Source: Phocoena phocoena (Eukaryota; Chordata; Mammalia; Artiodactyla; Phocoenidae). From it: DNA of 64,000 nucleotides. Position numbers and translations under genes: made by a program. Under the pieces are notes generated by a model. The model worked only from the letters and a program-made list of their open reading frames with translations, searched no databases and was not told where the DNA came from. Location of the stretch: assembly GCF_963924675.1 (NCBI RefSeq), contig NC_089239.1, positions 29,783,818 to 29,847,817 of the forward strand, given 5' to 3'. Shown piece by piece: positions 59,061-64,000 of the stretch. The number at the start of each line of letters is the position of its first letter. Position 1 is the stretch's first letter.

Positions 59061-62000
59061 AAACGAATAAACAGGTTACGTCATGGACCCAGCCCTGACT
59101 GTAGGGTAGCGGGCAGCGGTTCCAGGATTTTGTACCTTAGGCAGTGCAGGCAAGCTCTGCTGTGACGTCAGATAAGGAACTTCGTCTCCCGGGCCTCGGG
59201 TTCCTCGTCTGTGAAGGCGAGCTGAGCCGTGGCTGAGGCCATCTCCAGGATCCTTCCCGGTACTCGCGGTCCCTGCTGTCTTCTGTGACAGCCCCCCAGC
59301 CAGAAGGTACCCAGTTGAGCTAAAGCGTCCACTGTGGCTCGTGGTCTGGCTCTGCCCCCTCTCTCCTCCCAGGCCCTCTCATGTGCATCTCTGGGCTCAG
59401 CAATGAAGTGCAAGGCCACGTGGGACACGGGTGCAGCTGTCCTCACACCGAGGGGACACTTCACCGGCTCAGCCTCCTACCTGGACCCTGCGACAGGGCC
59501 AGGCACTGCGTGTGCGCCGTGGGAGCGGGTGAGCCACGTCTTCTGGGGTGGGCATCTTCAGCTCTCTTTTTATTATTGAAAAGTATGAAGGAAAAGACCC
59601 CAGAATCACCCTCCCATGTGACGCGTCTCCTCTGGCAGGCAACCTTCTGCCTGGCCCGCCCCACTCTTCCTCGACTCAGCTGTGTTCACAGGGGTTCTCG
59701 AGAGACAGATACACACACGGAGACATGCAGGAGGAGACGGATTATAGGAGTGGGCTCGCATGATTCCGGGGGCTGAGAACTCGCAGGACCTGCTGTCTGC
59801 AGCCCGGAGAACCAGGAAGGTTCAGCCCAGGTCCAAAGGCCCAATGCCAGGAGCTCCGATGGCCCAGCTCAAGCAGAGAAAACAAATTCGCCCTTCCCTT
59901 GCCTTTTTGTTCTATTTAGACCCTTAAAGGCTTGGAAGTTTCAGAGACATCCTCACATACACACCCAGAAATCATGTATCACCAGCCCTCTGGGCATCCC
60001 TGAGCCCCCGCCCCCAACCTGACACATTAACCATCACATCAGTCACGCAGTTTCTCTCCCTCGAAACCTCCGCAGCCACAGCAGCTACAAATGCCCTATC
60101 GACTGTCGTCACTGCGAGCCTGGCCTCTCTGCACCACTGGATTATGGCCACTGGGACGTGCTGAGTTCCAGTTCAGTGGACCAGTCTGCGCTGGATAGGA
60201 TTTTAGAGCAGTGCCCTTCAGAAAAGGCTCCACAGACGAAGCACTTAAATTGTCCTTGAAAGAAAAATGGGATGTAGACAAACATAATGCTAAAAAAGTA
60301 TACTTTTTAACTGTTACTCTGTCTTTTAAGTTAACCGTAGAAATTGAGGCTTTTTGGTATACAGATAAGTTTTAACATACATAGATTTGTATAACCACCC
60401 TAACTAAGCACAGGGAATTGAAAAACACCAAGGCACAAATTAGAGAGTTCTGTGGTATATTTGGCCAATCGGAACCACACCCCATGGTGCGGTGTCAGCC
60501 CCATCTTTAAGGTTATGGTTGCTAAAATGTGGGAGAGTGCGTCTTAGCTCTGAAGAGGTGTGGCATCGTTTCACAGATGGGTATTCCTGTCCCTCTGTTG
60601 CCACAAGGAGCAGAGATCATGTGAAGTTCTGGGAAGGGCCAGGGCTTTGGGGCCTGAGCCCTCAATTCTGTGGTGTGTGATCTCAGGCAAAACAGAAGCA
60701 GCCAACCTCCCTGAGCTGCGGGTCCCAAACACGGGAAATAGTTTGCCATGAGAATTCCACGTGAAGGATGTGTACCTCCTTTTCCCCATATGGCTCAAAA
60801 CTACCTGCGGAAACTAACACTCAAGGTGCACTCTACCCACAGGGAAAAGCAGAATCGCTAGTGAACTCTAACACCCACGTCCGGAGTAAATGAACCGTCA
60901 ACACCCTCCCCTGTCTGGGGTTCAGGGTGGGGATACGTCTGGGTCGGGGATGAATACCCGGGGGTCACTGAAGCTAGAAGCACAGGGTTGGCAGGGGGCG
61001 GTTCCCCTCAGCTTTGCTCTGTAAACAGTGTGGTCCCCCTTGACTGACTTCTACGTGAAGAGGCTGGAAGGTTCTGAGCTAACCTATTAAGTCAGTATAG
61101 CTTTTTTAATGAAGGCACAAATGCAAAGGCCACATTTTATAAAGCAGAGCCAGTGGCTCTTTGGCCTTAACTGAGACCCTTCAGTAGTACTGATCCGCTA
61201 CAACCAAGGGTTCAAACGAAGATCTCATGACAGAGAGAGATTTCTGCCTCCTTGTCATGTATGTACACATGCGTCCACACACACATCTGCGTACCGATCA
61301 TCTTATGCTACCATTCACAGAGAAAAGGGGGGGGCTCCACCCAGATTCGCCCAGACTACTGGCCTGGCCTGTTATTTTGGAGGCTCCTTTAGTCCAGAGC
61401 TGTCAGTAAATGCCACTTAATCCTCTTTCCTTCCATGACCTCCTTTGGTAAACAAGCATCCTGGGCTCTGTGGGGAAAAAGTTGCACTTCACTGGAAAAC
61501 TCTACGTCTCAGCCCGTGCACCCCACCCCATCCCCAGGTTATCTGATTCCAGCTTTCATTGCCTTTGAGCTGTTTCACAAGCCTAGGCCGTAAAGACCTA
61601 CTGTCAGTGCTCACGCTTCTTGTCTGTGGGCTAGAAGTGATATGTCTGGCGAAGGGACTATCCCCTTACCCCAAGGAAAAGCCAATATCTTGGTCCATTT
61701 GCAACTTCATTTCAGTATTCCTAATCTATAAATGTGTTACCTGTTTCTCCTTTGAACCAGTATAGCGTCTGTCAGAGTTAAATAAAATGAACACATCTTA
61801 AATGTTCATTTTACAGTGATATGAGTTATGATTTTTTTAACTTGTCTTTTAATCATTTTTAGCCAGAACCTTCTAAGTCCACATGGATAAACCTGGTTAT
61901 CTCTGAGGTCACCTTAGAGGGAAACAATAACACACCACCCTCCACCACCCTGTAATAATGCCCACATGCCCCGCCCAGACTCCTTTTCCTGGCCGTTGGT

Positions 62001-64000
62001 GGCAGGTGTATGTGTGTTGAAAAGTTTGAAATGAAATTAGGATTTAGAGCAAATGGCCATGAATTGTTGTACCAAAAGGCTTGCAGTGAAAGCAGGCCTG
62101 TCGGGGGAAACTGGATGGAGGCACGTGTCAGAGGGCATGTAGAGCTCTCTCGGCCACTCTGTTAACCTGGGCTGCTTGCAGCCTCTCAATTCTCATTGTT
62201 TACAACGTACCCGTGGGGACAGAATGATGCTTTGCTAGACAGGAAAGTTGACTGCCGCAGTCAGAACCCTTAAGGCAATGTCAAGGGCAGTAGCAAAGCA
62301 ATTTTATGATCTGTGCCTTCAGAGCAGAGCCTGGGCTCCAGGGTAAGGCTGCACTGGTACATCTGAGGCCCACCAATCACGAGGACCCAGGAAGCAAAAG
62401 CACGGGGACTGAGGCTAGTAAAGGAAGTATTGGGGGAGTATCGCATACTTAAACTCATTTCAGTAAGCGGAAGGTTTTAACTAAAACTCAGCAGTAAGAA
62501 GAATCAGGTGTCCTATTATATTTATAAAAAACCTGCCAATCATCGCTGTTTCTATGGCAATGAACTCCTCTACACACATGTCCTTATATACATCGGGGAG
62601 TGTATTTGGAGGATAAATTCCTAAATTTAATTTTAAGTAAACTAAATCTTGGTTAAACTTCCCCAGAAATTATTTTACTTAGGATCGGAAAGTCAGCATG
62701 CACCGAGTCTCAATTATTTTGAGTGAAGAATCAGATCCTTGTAATTCTTTACTTCCCCTGATTGCAAGCTGAATAAATAAATAAAGGGAAGCATTTTCAT
62801 TTATTGACTTTTGCAGTACGTGCTTTAAACTGAGGTCAGGAACTGCATCTCAATCAGCTTTGCTTCCTGGCACTTTGCACGTGCCTGGTAGAGAGTAAGT
62901 GTTCAATAAATGTGGGCGGGAGAAGAAGGAAGCATCAAATTAGCTTCTGAAGTCTCATTCTAAACATGAGAAAGGCTCACTTACGTCCTTTCTGCTGGAT
63001 TCAAAACAGGTTTGAGTTACTGCTCCTCTGTGTACCAAGATACATCCTTGATCAAGAAAAACTGTATCCCAAGTATATGTGTGTTGTACAGAATTTAGAA
63101 AAATATACAGCAAACTCTCACCTCTGGTAAGGGGCAGGGTCATGAGAACTGCGGCATTCGGTTGCTTGGGCTTCTGCAAACAAAAACCTCGACAAAGAGT
63201 AGCTTAAAAATGAAGTTTTTTTTTTTTCCTGACATTAAAAGGACAAGAGGAGGACAATTCCCAGTTTGGTCAGGCCAGTGGCTTAGAAGCATTTGTTACC
63301 TAGGATCCAGGCCTATCCCCTCTTCCCACTTGGTTGTTCTCAGGGTGTCCGGGGTCCTCAGGTGGCTTCAGGAATTCTGGGTGTCCTTTGTCAACAGGAC
63401 AAAGTTGCTTATGTTAGTAGGTGAGGAAAAACTGCCCCCAGCAGGCTCTCTCTCAGGTCCCACTGGCCGGGATCGGGTCCAGCCCACGCTTGACCCTGTC
63501 CTTCGAAAGGGAAAGGGGATCCCTGTGGTTGGTCTGGACCCAGCCTGAGTCTTCCCCTCGGGCTGGGAAGGGACCCCTGTCTTGAACACATGGCCCTGCA
63601 GAGGTCAGCACCCAAAAAACCACCATGCCTTGCCGTTAAGGAGGAAAAGACAGGAGTGGATTTGAGTAAGAGAAAGCCCAGGGACACTCAGCTTACCGTA
63701 TCCTTTCGGTATTGTTTCAGTCATCAGCCTCTGCAACTACTTTTTAGGACGTGTGACTACATCCAACTTTAGTAAGATTCTTGATCCCCAGCTTCAGGGC
63801 AGGGTTGGCCCAGTGATTCACTGTGTTTATGGATGGTGGGGTTTTCCTTGCAGCTCGAGTCACGTTGAACCAAAGCAAATCTCTTCTGCCTCAGTGTCTT
63901 CATCTGCAAAAGTGAAAGGAATGACCCTTTCCACTCCCTGCATCTCAGGGATGTTGGGAGTAGCTGACAGCGTGAACGAAGGCACCCCACGGGGAGAATG
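59061..64000. other. Mostly unique sequence with MIR traces
   Basis: MIR-like pieces lie at 59150-59290 (TCTCCCGGGCCTCGGGTTCC), 60640-60790 (GTGTGTGATCTCAGGCAAAA), near 62880-62920 (GGTAGAGAGTAAGTGTTCAA) and 63850-63960 (GTCTTCATCTGCAAAAGTGA). I searched here for the MCPH1 exon encoding the last BRCT repeat and did not find it. No other gene is supported. Confidence 0.5.

Larger units (their letters stand above)
1..64000 (+). other. MCPH1: Probable large intron of MCPH1 (host gene, opposite strand to ANGPT2)
   Basis: In human and other mammals ANGPT2 lies antisense inside a late intron of MCPH1, the microcephalin gene with C-terminal BRCT repeats. The position and strand of ANGPT2 exon 1 here therefore imply that the window is MCPH1 intron transcribed on the plus strand. 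I looked for the exon encoding the last BRCT repeat, which in human lies several tens of kb past ANGPT2 exon 1, and did not see it. It may lie just right of the window. This is inference from synteny, with no MCPH1 coding sequence seen. Confidence 0.6.

Noticed and set aside
58000..64000. Expected MCPH1 exon for the last BRCT repeat
   Set aside because: No stretch here translates to the conserved BRCT residues with splice sites. It is probably beyond the right edge.
1..64000. CRISPR arrays, operons, phage or other prokaryotic systems
   Set aside because: None seen. The repeats are interspersed mammalian transposons and microsatellites, and the one gene is spliced.

Overview
The window is nuclear DNA from a mammal, almost certainly a cetacean. 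About ten copies of the tRNA-derived CHR-type SINE are present. They include the short form that starts GGGCTTCCCTGG and ends in GTACCGC plus a poly-A tail. Alongside them are artiodactyl-type L1 3' ends and older shared mammalian repeats (MIR, L2, MER2, MaLR, Tigger). There are no bacterial-style genes, operons or CRISPR arrays.

Only one protein-coding exon can be supported. It is coding exon 1 of ANGPT2 (angiopoietin-2) on the minus strand, at 3881-4168. It encodes the signal peptide, the N-terminal clustering region and the start of the coiled coil, and ends at a clean GT splice donor. Bases 1-3880 are the start of ANGPT2 intron 1. Bases 4169 to about 4500 are its 5' leader, with four small upstream ORFs if transcription starts near 4500. 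The promoter, with clustered GATA and ETS motifs, lies around 4490-4640.

In mammals ANGPT2 sits antisense inside a large intron of MCPH1. The remaining ~59 kb is therefore most likely MCPH1 intron running on the plus strand. I found no exon of the MCPH1 C-terminal BRCT domain here.

Layout: 4.6-14.8 kb is mostly unique sequence with one CHR SINE carrying a 3' read-through tail, one hAT fragment and microsatellites. 14.8-19.2 kb is a repeat nest (MaLR LTR broken by MER2 and a SINE, further SINEs, a second LTR, an L1 piece). 19-35 kb is largely unique with MIR, L2 and L1 remnants and a CpG-dense patch near 30.6-31.0 kb. 35.8-36.4 kb is a Tigger-type MITE holding a SINE. 39-44.4 kb carries two old L1 pieces, one hit by two CHR SINEs with perfect target-site duplications. 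51-55.7 kb holds two 5'-truncated L1s. 56.16-56.82 kb is a true CpG island by hand count, with no known gene attached. 57.6-64 kb holds a SINE, L2 and MIR remnants and unique sequence.

The most useful leads are the orphan CpG island, the SINE 3' read-through copies, the ANGPT2 leader uORFs, three perfect hairpins, and a weak three-exon ORF with an EF-hand-like loop antisense in ANGPT2 intron 1.
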